Position numbers and translations under genes: made by a program
Shown: positions 1-10,648 of the stretch, one piece after another
Position numbering within the stretch: the first letter of the stretch is position 1
Layout of the letters: every line of letters starts with the position of its first letter
Source of the DNA: Fomes fomentarius
Taxonomy: Eukaryota > Basidiomycota > Agaricomycetes > Polyporales > Polyporaceae
Reading direction: 5' to 3'
DNA length: 64,000 nt
NCBI GenBank assembly: GCA_022606135.1
Contig: JABYQN010000005.1
Location: forward strand, 2,418,001-2,482,000
The notes under the pieces: model-generated
Database searches by the model: none
Told to the model about the DNA's origin: nothing
Seen by the model: the letters and a program-made list of their open reading frames with translations, nothing else

Positions 1-577
1 GGCACACATCCGGACCCGTCCTGGGTAGCGCAGCCAAGGCCGTCATGGCGCCGTTCTCGCACGCACCCGAGGTATTTGAGCGCACTGAGCCGCAACGGCA
101 CCAGAGTGGAAGAGGATTGGCAAACATGGCAGGGCGCTTACATGTCTGTCTCCAGGAGTTTCTGACGGTGAGATCTTTAGAGCTCGCTGGCGTACGATAT
201 CAGGTAGGGAGAGCGCCATGAGTGAGAGCCTGGCGCCGCAGAGGAAGGACACACTGCAACCATGCACCGCGGGGGCATACTATGCGCATATGTTGCAGAT
301 GGCCCTATGTTGTACGATCAATACCTTCGCGGCATTGTTCCTGTATTCAGCTACCTGATGTTGCACACAATCATTCGGCTCAAGCTCAGAGTGTGCGAAG
401 TGAAGCTTAGATTTTGAGGCTACATGCAGTAAAGCGCGAAAAAGACACAACCCGCCGAGCGTACATACAACCATCGTCCCGTCAACTGCCGCCAACCAGC
501 GGTGCGCCGTGCACTTTTCTCGGTGTGCGATAATAAAGTACGTGGTGGTGGATGAGTATGGAAGATGCGTGAGCGGC

Positions 578-1929
578 CTATGAGACGACGGTCCACACCC
601 GGACGAGGTCGTCGGTGAAGCCACCGAAGAGCGTCTGGCCGTCGGCTGACCAGGCGATCGATACACACTCGGGCTCCTTCGTGCTCGAGTTCTGGCCGAA
701 GTCGGGCTTGAGCTCGTCGACGATCGACCTGTGATGATCTTGTTGGCAGATGCACAAGGAAATCGATAAGTCGTAGATACGTACTTGCTCTCAAGGTCGA
801 AGATCTTGATGCAAGATGCGGTAGCGGCGCAAAGCCAGTAGCGGTTGGGGGAGAAAACGAGGGCGTTGACGATATCGCCGGCTTCAAGCGAGTACAAGTG
901 CTTGCCCTCGTTCAGGTCCCAGAGCATGGTGATACCGTCCTTGCCGCCGGAGGCTGCGAGCGAACCGTCGGGCGAGACAGAAACGGTGTTGATGTAACCA
1001 GTGTGGCCGTAGTGGTTGGTCTTGAGCTTGAACTTCGAAAGCTCCCAGACCTGTGACCAAGAGTGAACGGTTTGAAACAATATGCGATGGTCAAGCACGA
1101 ATGTCAATGAAAAGGTCAGAGATCTTGGTGATTTAATGTAGTCTCATAGGGTGTGAGCCCTCTGAAGTAGCAAATATCATTCTAACATCATACCGAAAGG
1201 ATGGAAACGCAAAACCGAGTTTTTGACAGGGACAAAAACGAGCACATACCTTAACGACCTTGTCCCATCCAGCAGAAACGATGACGGGGTTTAAGACGTT
1301 GGGGCTGAAGCGCACACACGATACCCTACGAGAGGATATGTTCACGGCTGCATGCTTTCAACCTCGCACTATGACACTTACCACTCGGTATGACCGTCAT
1401 CCTTGATATCGTATTTGCACTCGCCGAGGGTGTTCCAGAGCTTGATTGTCCTGTCGCGCGAGCCAGAGACGATTTGCCGGTTGTCAGCTGAGAAGCTGAC
1501 GGAGAGGACATCGGAGGTGTGGCCGACGAAGCGACGAGTGGTGTTGCCAGTGTTGAGGTCCCACAGGCGCAGCGTATGGTCCCATGAGGATGAGAGGGCG
1601 AACTGGCCATCAGAGGAGATAACGACGTCAGAGACGAAGTGATTGTGTCCGTGAAGGATACGCTTTGGGTAGCCGTACTGGTCATCGTCACGCGTAAGCT
1701 GCCAGACGATGATCGTCTTGTCTATGCATTAGAATGCGTGTCAATCTCTCGACCTGGTGATGCCGCACTCTGCCTAGGAGATGCAGGACACGAGAACGCG
1801 GCGCGCAGAGACGTACATACCTCGAGACGCGGTGAGGATCATGTCGGGGTTTTCTGAGGAGGTGGCGATGGCGGTGATCCAGCCCTTGTGGCCGGCCATG
1901 GAGCCAAGGTAGCGGAGGGATTCGGCCAT
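578..1929 (-). CDS. cpc2: RACK1 / Gbeta-like WD40 ribosomal scaffold protein
   Basis: This is the 40S-bound seven-bladed WD40 scaffold known as RACK1, Asc1 in budding yeast and Cpc2 in other fungi. It links the ribosome to kinase signalling and to translation quality control. Five exons join cleanly: 1929-1821, 1721-1382, 1325-1250, 1050-785 and 728-578, giving 313 residues, the usual family length. The start MAESLRYLG matches the family N-terminus, and the end reads [13 protein letters not shown] repeat signatures are seen throughout, for example [40 protein letters not shown] and [10 protein letters not shown]. All introns are GT-AG. The third intron (1249-1051) is long for this gene and holds a snoRNA, annotated separately. 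No break or unusual residue was noticed. Identity is very sure; exon ends are sure to within a base or two. Confidence 0.96.
1112..1196 (-). ncRNA. snR24: box C/D snoRNA U24 (snR24) inside a RACK1 intron
   Basis: Within the 199-nt third intron of RACK1 the minus strand carries a box C (ATGATGT, 1191-1185), the U24 guide block ATATTTGCTACTTCAGAG, a short GGG...CCC hairpin, a C'-like TATGAG, then the second guide block CACCAAGATCT directly followed by box D (CTGA, 1119-1116). Both guide blocks resemble yeast snR24 and vertebrate U24, which direct 2'-O-methylation of the large-subunit rRNA. In budding yeast snR24 lies in the intron of ASC1, the RACK1 gene, so the host gene also agrees. The ends given are approximate because the terminal stem is weak. 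The RNA would be released from the spliced intron. Confidence 0.88.
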
Positions 1930-2007
1930 AGTGTAGGGCGAGGGTCGTCTACGTCGTCGTCGTCGTCGTCGGTATCGAGCTCGTCACTACTTTGTGTGCT
2001 TGTGCAT
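1930..2007 (-). promoter_or_regulatory. RACK1 5' leader with trinucleotide repeat and a possible 6-codon uORF
   Basis: Directly upstream of the RACK1 start the minus strand has a run of CGA/ACG triplets (about 1950-1972). Further up, at 2007-1987, lies a short ATG...TAG frame of six codons (MHKHTK). If transcription starts above 2007, this uORF would precede the RACK1 start by about 57 nt. The transcript start is unknown, so the uORF is only a possibility. Confidence 0.3.
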
Positions 2008-2700
2008 GCGCGTCGGGGTAGTGTGACAGCCACCGTGACTGGTACTGTATAGCTCCGGCAGTAGCCGGGTATAAGAGCGCTCGGTGCGGCTATGACGACA
2101 CCATGCGTTGTCCATGCTCAATCACGGTGCCTGCATATGATGCTTAAGCTTGAAGTCAGTGCTGGCATTCATGACACGTCGACGTGTCCGGAACGCGTTC
2201 TTTCGCGTGGCAATCGAGTCGCGAGTTGGTCCGTACACCCTTGAAGGTGAGCATGCACTTTGTCTACATATATTTGCTTCTTCAGTTGTCCCCTATGAGA
2301 CTAACTTTCTAAACAAGATCTCTAGCTTTGCCTTGATCGGTTTTGCGCGTGATAGTAATGTTTCAATGTCTAGCTTTTTATCTCTTCCGTCATCATCAGA
2401 TGGAGCGACACAAGATGAGTGCAATGCTGAGAGCAGGTACGTGGGTGGTGACATGGTGCTACTGTATGATAGATAGATGTCTGTCAGTGTAATGTAACAC
2501 GCCACAATGCATGGATGCTATCGCGATCATTTTGACTACTTTGAGCTTCGTCGATCCATTCTAGCCTATTACAAACACGTGATCCTGTCCGATAAGAGTG
2601 CAGGCTGTTGGGCACGGCCGCCGTTCTACCAAGTGCACGACGTGCACATACAAGCCTACGCGTCGGACTAACAGGAGATCTGCTCGATCCGCGGTTGCCC
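2008..2700. other. intergenic region between RACK1 and the nucleoside hydrolase
   Basis: Divergent promoter region for RACK1 (-) and the nucleoside hydrolase (+). Short open frames exist, but none has a recognisable protein or convincing splice structure. No RNA gene was recognised. Confidence 0.5.
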
Positions 2701-4859
2701 ATGTCTGCAAGTCCCATCGCAAAAATCCCTGTCATCAGTGAGTGTGCCTGATCCTCCTTGACCATAGGCAAAATCTCAGTTCACGACGGCTGCAGTTGAC
2801 ACAGATCCCGGAGTCGATGACGCCTTAGCTTTGTCTGTAACTTGTCCTCTACCTGGTTGTCGATGAAATGCTAACAGAGCACACGCATGGTCCAGGCTGC
2901 TGGCACTGGCCAGTCCTGAGTTGGATATCCTCGCTATCGTTATATCATTTGGTGAGGATTCCAATCCTCTAATTGACGCAATGCCTGAAGGTTCACACCA
3001 GGCAACACCGACGCGCAGTCATGCTTGTCAGTATTAACATATATCGCCACCTGTCTCGATCTTTAACCTGTGTGACAGCGTGAATATACTCAAAATCTAT
3101 CAGGCCATCGCGCAGCATCTGGATAAATTTCCTCAGGATTCTCACCGCTTCCCTGGGTTCTTCCGGAGGGAGAAGACAATGCTGGCGCTTGGCGAGGACC
3201 GCCCCCTGGAAGGAGAGTTGCACAGTGCTGAGTACTTCCACGGAAGGTACTGGAAGCAAGTCATGTATCCTAGACCATATTTGACCGATCCCTGGATGAC
3301 TGCAGGGACGGCTTAGGTGGTCTGGCCGAGCGCCATCCAGACCTCAACGTCAACAATGAGGCACCCGCGAACCACCCGCAATTACAGCTCACGAAGAAGC
3401 CAGGCGTCCAAGTCATACTCGAGCTCATCAAGTCCGAGCCGGCGCGGAGCATAACCTACATAGCACTTGGACCCCTCACAAACCTTGCAAAGATTATGCG
3501 CCTTGATCGCAATGCTGTTCGGGAGCGTATTGGACGCGTGGTTTGCATGGGCGGCGCCCTCGACGTGCCCGGGAACACCACTCCAGTTGCGGAATGTGAG
3601 AAAGCAACATGACCGCCTTGCGGATGCTGCGTGCTGCATGTTATCAGATTCATACTGACTCATTACCGCAGTCAACTTTTACGCCGACCCGTATGCTGTG
3701 AAAGAACTACTCACCGCCGACGACCCGGCGCAGGGTCTGCCGCTCGATCGCTTCCTCCTTCTCCCACTGGACATAACCACTCCACACGAGCTCTCATTCC
3801 CATTATACAAATCCGCCGTGGACCCCGCCTTCGAGTCCACCGCCTCACCGTCAAAGCCTGAAGGGAAGCCGCCGCTGGTGCACTTTACGAGCGCATTCCT
3901 CGAGCGCACCCGGGAAGTAATGGTCGAGTTCGGGAAGGACGCAATGGAACTGCACGATATCGCCGCAGTATGGTGCGCGCTTGCGAACCCGCCACTGCCT
4001 GCCAACGTGTCCTCAGAGAGTCCTGAGGCTTTGCCTGTCCTGCAGCACGGATGGAAGGCCACCCGGCGCAAATTCGCAGTCGAACGGTCGGTCCACCCTG
4101 AGTTGATACACGTGTTCGAAGGTTGAGCTAACGTTATGCGTTCCGTTCTCGTTTCGCCTTTGTGGTCACGTCTTCCCATCCTCCCGTCACCACACCCGCT
4201 ACCGCACTGTCATTATTCCGGTCATGCGGCCATCTACCCCGTCCTCCGTCTATCTTCTGATGTCTTCACCTACCCCAACCCGCAACCGCATTCTCATTAT
4301 TCCCGTTCCCGCACCGCTGTATCTCCACACCCTCAAATTGATGACCCCGAACCGCTGTGCGCCGGTTTCTCCGCACCTCTGTACCTGGAACCCTGTGCAC
4401 TCCGACGTCACGTCACATCATACCACAACCACCCTATCCTGCCCATCCTACTATGACAGCGTCGGCGAGCTGACGCGCGCCATGCTCGTCGTCGACCGGC
4501 GGGACGACCAAGGTGCCTACGCCCCAGGCAAGAACCGCGCACAAGTACAAGCAGAGCTCGAGCGGCACCACTTCCCGCACGCCGGCGCGTACGAGTCCAC
4601 CGCCGTGCCCGCACAGGTTGAGATCGAGCGTCCGCCGGAATCCAAGCACGCCTTGAACTCACTTCTTCAACAAGGGTCGGAAATTGACAGGGCGTCTGGC
4701 GCCGTGCTGCAGCAACTAGAGCCCGGGGATGCTAGTCAGAGTTCGGCGACGGACGGGGCGCGCGGTGTGCCTTGCGTGACGCAGACGCCTGGCTCCGCGG
4801 CGCTCGTCGGGCTGCTTCTCGAGCGGGTGTGGGGAGTGTCCTCGAGTCAGACACACTAG
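2701..4859 (+). CDS. inosine-uridine preferring nucleoside hydrolase
   Basis: Hydrolyses purine or pyrimidine ribonucleosides to base and ribose in the nucleotide salvage pathway; members bind Ca2+ through an N-terminal Asp cluster. Eight exons (2701-2737, 2796-2832, 2896-2951, 3002-3026, 3079-3246, 3306-3595, 3672-4086, 4460-4859) give 475 residues in one frame. The start MSASPIAKIPVI runs straight into the family signature IDTDPGVDDALAL, followed by SPELDILAIVISFGN. Further marks are ELHSAEYFHGRDGLGG, ITYIALGPLTNLA, VVCMGGALDVPGNTTPVAEFNF and, near the end, GELTRAMLVVDRR. Exons 1-4 are all very short (25-56 nt). The last intron (4087-4459, 373 nt) is far longer than the rest; its borders rest on matching ...FAVER to VGELTR and are the least certain part. 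Probably cytosolic, as no signal peptide is seen. Confidence 0.88.
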
Positions 4860-5592
4860 TTAGGCGTAATCGATGCCGCTGCATGCAGAGCCAGAACATG
4901 ATAGGCTCGTGCTCGCGGGCAATAGCGCATGCATAATCGAGACTTTGCGCCGGTGAGATCGGAGGAAACCATTCAGAGTTTCAGGGCGCGGCGCGGGCCT
5001 GCTGTAAATGTTAGCTATCAAGTACAAATGGCTGTCGTGTGCGCGTCTGGCCTGCTGCTGCTGGGAACACAGGTGTTGTATGTGTATAGGAGAAGCACCA
5101 GGTGAAGGGTAGGAGGGACTTATGGGGATATTCGTGGTGGCAGAGGCGGTGCTGTAGCTTGGAAGTCTGCGAGCTCAAGCCATCGATGTCCATCGTGGGC
5201 GGTGCTTGAGTGGTGCAGAACTTGGAGTTTGTTCGTGCGATTTCTCACGCAAATCGCGGGCCTTGTACAGATCTGGTCTTGATGTCAAGCTTGCACGGTA
5301 CGTGTGTGAGTGAATATGCGGGTACAGAGCGGTAAGTGCGTAATAATACATCGTAAGTGGGCGGGCGCCTCATCCAACAAGAAACTTCCATGATCGAGAC
5401 AGGTGATATGTCTAACCAGTGGGCTACGGTATCGATATCGACGTGGCGGTGTAGTGTATGTATGTATGGTCGCAGACTGTAGTCTGCGACCATGAAACAG
5501 TGAGACATCGAGCGTGACAGCGATCCGGACGAGAACACAAGGAATAGCGACGGGAAGCGAAGCACAGCCTGGCGGAACGTGCGGGACTCCCA
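4860..5592. other. convergent 3' region between nucleoside hydrolase and transporter
   Basis: Both neighbours end into this 733-bp stretch. No gene was recognised. It contains a perfect inverted repeat at 5466-5493, listed separately. Open frames here are short and shadow-like. Confidence 0.5.
5466..5493. repeat. perfect 13-bp inverted repeat with a 2-nt centre
   Basis: The arm ATGGTCGCAGACT (5466-5478) is followed by GT and then by its exact reverse complement (5481-5493). As RNA this would form a 13-bp stem, though a two-base loop is too tight, so one or two inner pairs would open. It lies about 100 nt beyond the stop codon of the sugar transporter, on the 3' side of both converging genes. 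It could be a 3'-UTR hairpin, a protein-binding palindrome or a trace of a mobile element. No flanking duplication was noticed. Confidence 0.85.
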
Positions 5593-8082
5593 TTAGACAG
5601 TCTCGACGAACTCCTGGCTTCCCTTCTTGTCGCTGTCCGAGTCGGACACCCGTCTCTCCTTCTGCGGTGGGCCACCGAGCGCCGTCTTCTGCTGGGCAAT
5701 CTCATCGACGGTGAATAGGCGGAAGCCCCCCTTGCGCGCCTGGCTGATGACCATGCCACTGTAAAACAAGGAACAAGGAACATTGGAGTCAGAATTTGAA
5801 CTTGTGCGTGTTCCACAAATGCATATATGACAGATGAGACACCCGCTACGACCATCGGCCCATTCCCTTCTTGCGATCGGGGTTCAATGTCCGGTGTCAT
5901 TGTCATAGAACCCCGGAACGAGGATAGACACGGGAAGGGGCGAACGATAGCAGGGTGAAGGTGAAATGGAAGAGAGCCATATACGAATATGAAGGCAAAT
6001 ACGTACATTGCGTAGAAGGCCATGATCGTATATCCGGCGAACGGGATGGCGTACGACTGTGCGGTCGAGATATGGTCCGCAACGGCTCCCGCCATGGGCG
6101 GCCACCAGGCACCTCCGCCGACACCCTGATGGAACACAGACGCACGGACGGAAACGTCGATGACGCATAGCATTAGGGATACAAGTGTCAGTTAGCAACC
6201 TTTCTACTGCATAGCCCCGGTGAGACCGGAATAAACGTACCATGACGATCAGGCCGGAGCCACGCTTGGTGTGTCTGCCCAGGTTCTTAGTGCCGAGGGT
6301 GAAGATGACCTAAAGCGCAATAGAGAGAAACACATTAGAAGACAGAATACACGGATATAGGCATGGAGTACGGTGAATGGTGGGTAACGTCAGACTTTAG
6401 TCTAACTTCCCACTCCGCCGTGGCGTGATGAATGGTAGTAGGATCGGGGGAAGACGTACCGGGTAACAGATGGACTCGAAGAAGAACAGCGCGAACAGGC
6501 ATCCAACGCCTGCCCTGCCGGGGCCATACGTGACCCCGAGTGCAAATATACTGCATGCGATCGCATAGAAGCTGAGCAGGAGCGCGGGGTCTATCCACCT
6601 AAGGAGAACGACACCAACAAAGCTTCAAAACGTAAAATATCAATGTCTTGTATCAGTCATCTATTGCACTCCGTTCCGCGGTGATGACCGCCACTGGTTT
6701 CTCACCGGCCAACTGTGAAAGTGATCTGGCAGTACGAAAAGAGTTGGCTCGCAAACGGCTTGTCGATGCCGATGCCTTGTTCCGAGAGGTAGTTGACTGC
6801 GAGCGCGGCGACGGCCACTTGGGCGCCGACATAGACTGTTTGTGCGACCCATCCGAAGATACAGTGGTATTGCTTGTAAAAGGGTTTCGAGTCTTGGTCC
6901 AGGCCGGCCTCATGCATCTCCTGGGCCAGTGCATCTTCCGTAATCTCTGGCAGGGTGCAGAAGCTGTAGCGTAGGTAGTGCGGCTTAGTTCCGCCACGTT
7001 GCATTGGATTTTTGACATGCTCACTAGAAAAGGATGTTGAGGACCAAACCTAGGCCTGCGACTGCGAGGTACACCCTGTGGCGAAACTGTCAGTACTGCG
7101 GCTGAAACTCATAATCAGGAAGGCTTTTCACCATTGCACAGTGTCAAGGCTCGTGGCATTCTTGCCTTGGAAGAACCAACGCGAGGCAATCATGGGACCA
7201 GCGAAGGACGCGACGCCCTGGAAACCTTGGCTGAAGTTGAGGCGCGCCGCAGCGTACTTTGGGGTTCCCAGCACGGCAATGTACGAGTTCGCCGCGACTT
7301 CCAGGCAGCACAGGCCGCATCCTGATAAGGAGGTCAGTCTTCTCTCCCTCGATGTCTAAAATCATGATACACACCGATGACGAAAGTACAGCCGACGAAA
7401 CCTCCGTACTTTTGGAACTTTGCGGATGGCCAGAAAAAGATGGCGCCTGATCAATGCCTAGACTGTCAGACGCGTAGGCGTGGCGTGGCCACAGTGGGAA
7501 ACACGGCGTACCGAGCGAGTAGAGAGATAGCCCAAGATGAATGCCCCTCTGGCAACGATGACGTCGGCAACGTGAAACGTCACCCCAAACACTGACGAAG
7601 CGCTCACCTTGTACCCATATTTCTCCATCTTTTATTGCCACGCAACATATAAGCAGCTGTGAGATGGTTTGGAAGAACGTGTACTCACGAACAGACTCGC
7701 AAACGGTGAGAATACGAGGTATGCGCCCTAGAATGGGTTTGAATTTGAATGATCATGCAACACTATCATGGAGCTTTCAACATACGAAGTATGCCAATTG
7801 TAAAAGTGTACTCTGTGTCTTGCCGATGTGGAAAATACTTTGGAAGTGGGCATTGAGGACATCAAGGAGCTATGAGAGGGTTGAGTGCCCCACGTCCATG
7901 CAAATTGCCTGAGAGGACTCACACCATACGCGAACCCCAAGTGAAGAACAAGGACGTGACGAGGGAGAACGCGTACACCCATTGTGCGCGTGTGAGATCG
8001 CTCCCTGTCGAGCAAGACTGATCAGTGGCGGCTATGGGAGTTTGTGGGTTGTCAGACACCGACCGGTTACTCCTTGGACCAT
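5593..8082 (-). CDS. FHS-family (L-fucose permease-like) MFS sugar transporter, one apparent frameshift
   Basis: A proton-coupled sugar porter of the MFS, fucose-permease-like branch, in the plasma membrane. Many exons were read, including 7869-7786 (LLDVLNAHFQSIFHIGK), 7727-7689 (GAYLVFSPFASLF), 7628-7608 (MEKYGYK), then blocks reading GLSLYSLGAIFFWPSAKF, KYGGFVGCTFVIG, CCLEVAANSYIAVLGTPK and NFSQGFQGVASFAGPM, several hydrophobic segments, and a C-terminal cytosolic tail ending SDSDKKGSQEFVETV. The family motif TWGFAYGLLDVLNAHFQ is interrupted: after FFTWG the reading frame slips by one missing base in the C run at 7935-7938. The 5' end is unsure. A TATAAA box (8164-8155) suggests the ATG at 8082, but that ATG is one base out of frame with the SDNPQTP... 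segment. An in-frame alternative start lies at 8263, upstream of the TATA box. Confidence 0.82.
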
Positions 8083-8154
8083 GGCGAGGTCGTCGCAGGG
8101 AGAGAGGAGTGCCCAGAAACGAGCACCTCGATAAGCCTGGAGGGTGATAGTTGG

Positions 8155-8164
8155 GCTTTATACT
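8155..8164 (-). promoter_or_regulatory. TATA box of the sugar transporter
   Basis: The minus strand reads TATAAAGCCC here, about 75-80 nt upstream of the ATG at 8082. It is the best core promoter candidate for the transporter and argues against the upstream in-frame ATG at 8263. Confidence 0.5.
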
Positions 8165-10255
8165 GCCACTCGCAAGTGGGGCCCCATGAACCCGCGCACT
8201 GATGGGAAGGGCCTCGCTACCCCGCGTGATCTGGACGGTCCGGGGCGATCTGCGCAAGGACAATTTCCCCGCACCATCTACGTCAGATTTTTTCGCTAAA
8301 TCGTCTGTGTCGTGGGCAAGTGACCAGCTGCGTCTGTCAACGTGTCATCCGGACGCAGGCCATCGCAACGCGAGCCTCTCCTCCTCAGGCCTCTCGTCGC
8401 GCTCTGGCGCGATCCTCGCATGCATATACTATACTATAGATAGGGTCGGTTGTACGGTCGCGGTTGGATGCAGAGAACCAGCGGCTTGTCTCGGCAGAAT
8501 CAATGTCAAAGGAGGGGATAACCTACTGCGTATGCCTTTTATGGACGCTGTTTTCCCGCATGACCCGGAGAGATCCCGGCGGCAAGACATTTTAGCCAGC
8601 GCCAAGCCGTCCGCCAGACAGTTGCCGGTCTTTGCACTTCTCGAGTCCTCCAACTTGTGCTGTTTGCATCCTTTCAATAATCCTCGATCACCGCAGCGTA
8701 CATATGGACCCACCCCAATCCAGCGAACCAAGTCTTGCTCTCTTCCTCTCGGTCGGCCTTTCATCCCATCATGGGTGGGTGCAAAGGGATTGACAAGTTG
8801 ATGGCATCCGTAGGAAAACTACCACTTGATCAAGACACGTTTCCCAGGCGAAGGCAGACGAAAATGGAGGCTGAGAGCAGCAGAGCGTTTCTGGGCCCTC
8901 TCGGCCGAGCAAAAGGCAGCGTACCTTAACTTGGTGAGTTCGCATCGCAAACTTGAATAATCAGTCCATCAGCGCGTCTGGTAAACCCTAAATTTCAGCG
9001 AGAGATGCGAGTTTGAAGCTGATAGTATCACCGTCCACCACCGTCGAGAGGAGTATCTTGGCCGGTCACAGTGGTCGGGCGGTCCGTTCTGTTGTAATCG
9101 CCAGAGCGCACAATCCTTGAATGCGTCCTCCAATAGACGTCCAACAGCGTCCGAAGACGCGCTCATATTGAGTATCATAAACCATCTGAGCGCGTTTTCA
9201 GACTTGTTAGGCGCCAACGTTCTGAGTCACGTCCGCCGCGTTATGAGGTTTGAAACGCGGCCATGGCTTACCGTTCTATCTTCACCAAGCCTTCACCGAG
9301 ACACGATGCGATCATCCCCTGCGGGTGATGACCTGCGATTGGTATCAATTGGCAAGCGTCACGCTCGCCTCATCAGTGTCCATTGTTCGATGAGCAGTGT
9401 GACCGTGCTCGGAACGCACGTTGTGCTATGGCTTGCAGATCGTGCGCCGGTGTCAGGCCGCTTGAGCGAACTATCGGCATATGAGGCAAGACTGGAGGTG
9501 GTAGTTGACGCACCGTCGTGATCATCTGGTGTCTAAACCCGCGGTGGGACAACTTCGCCTCCTGACACATACAGATGTGGGCGACCAGTCACCGGTCAGG
9601 GCCAGATTCTGAACCTGTGTTTTGAATCACAAGGCATACATACATATCATGTAGCAGTGTCCAGTGAAAAGGCTTGTAACACGGCTACAAGCCGCTGTTG
9701 TTGCAATGTGTGGAAATAACGGACATCGGTCACACCGTGTGTAAGTTGTACAACGGTCGTGGGTCGCTAGAACTATCTTATGGTTGCCTTGGAAGTGGAG
9801 TAGCCCGAAGTGGCCTCCACGCCCGGCAACAGAACACCGTGGTCACGACTCGAAATGCGAGTCGTGTATTGAACATGTGGCTATGACATAGCCCTGGCCA
9901 TCCAATCGAACACCGGGACGGATATTCATTGCGAGCATTCGTGCTTATCATAGTGGTACAGAATAACTACCAAATGGAATAAGGACGCTGCAACGCCGAG
10001 GGGCAATACTCCCGAGTGTGGCATCTGTGGTGTGAAGCGGTCGTTTATGCGGCGTATGACTATCACCTCTGTGACGTACAGCCGCTCACCAGAAGATATC
10101 GAGCGCGTTCATGTGTGCACGTGCAGGGGTGTGCAATCGTGCACGCACGCACAGCGCACATGCACCATGAGTCCGTGACTAGAGCTGACCATTAGAGCAA
10201 TCCTCAGCTATTGCACACGTACGCAGGCAGACGCAGGCACGTCCTCGCCTACGCG
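8165..10255. other. 2.1-kb stretch without a recognisable gene
   Basis: Neither strand shows a family match or a plausible spliced frame. The longest frames (8202-8801 and 9117-9521, both +) lack low-complexity, domain or membrane features that would support them. A small hairpin sits at 9844-9866. The right end is the promoter of the acidic protein gene at 10256 and holds GCAC/GTGC-rich sequence around 10110-10165. Confidence 0.5.
9844..9866. repeat. 9-bp inverted repeat with 5-nt loop
   Basis: CACGACTCG (9844-9852), loop AAATG, then CGAGTCGTG (9858-9866) is a perfect stem-loop. It is in a gene-free stretch. No T-run follows, so it is not a clear terminator. Confidence 0.6.
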
Positions 10256-10609
10256 ATGCCGCCCGTGCTGATTCCTGACGCATCTGTCATCCAGCTTATG
10301 GATCCTGGAAAGAAAGAAGCGCATTCACACTGATTAATGACGAACTGCATCCCATCACACAGATCAGTCAAAATGCGCATGCAAACGTGCCTTCGGCGGA
10401 GTCCATAGAAGAAGCCGACTTCAGCACGGACGAAGATCCACTCGACACGATCTCGGACGACGCGCCCGGCATCGGCCTGCTCGTGCGCACCGACTACAGC
10501 GACGACGAGGCGTGGAAGGCGTTTGGCGCAAAGTTGCAGGACGCTGAGGCAGAGTTCACAGCCGCGACTGGTGACGGAGACGACGGCGAAGCGGACATGG
10601 CACTGGACA

Positions 10610-10648
<39 letters not shown>

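Noticed and set aside
1839..2033. Minus ORF overlapping the RACK1 start, with a poly-Asp run
   Set aside because: It starts at GTG and arises from the ACG triplet repeat in the leader read in another frame.
7520..7580. Suspected second frameshift in the transporter after MEKYGYK
   Set aside because: Starting the exon at CAG/AGG gives RGIHLGLSLYSLGAIFFWPSA in frame; no change is needed.
9117..9521. Plus-strand ORF of 134 codons in the 8-10 kb gap
   Set aside because: No family, no splice partners, no signal or domain.
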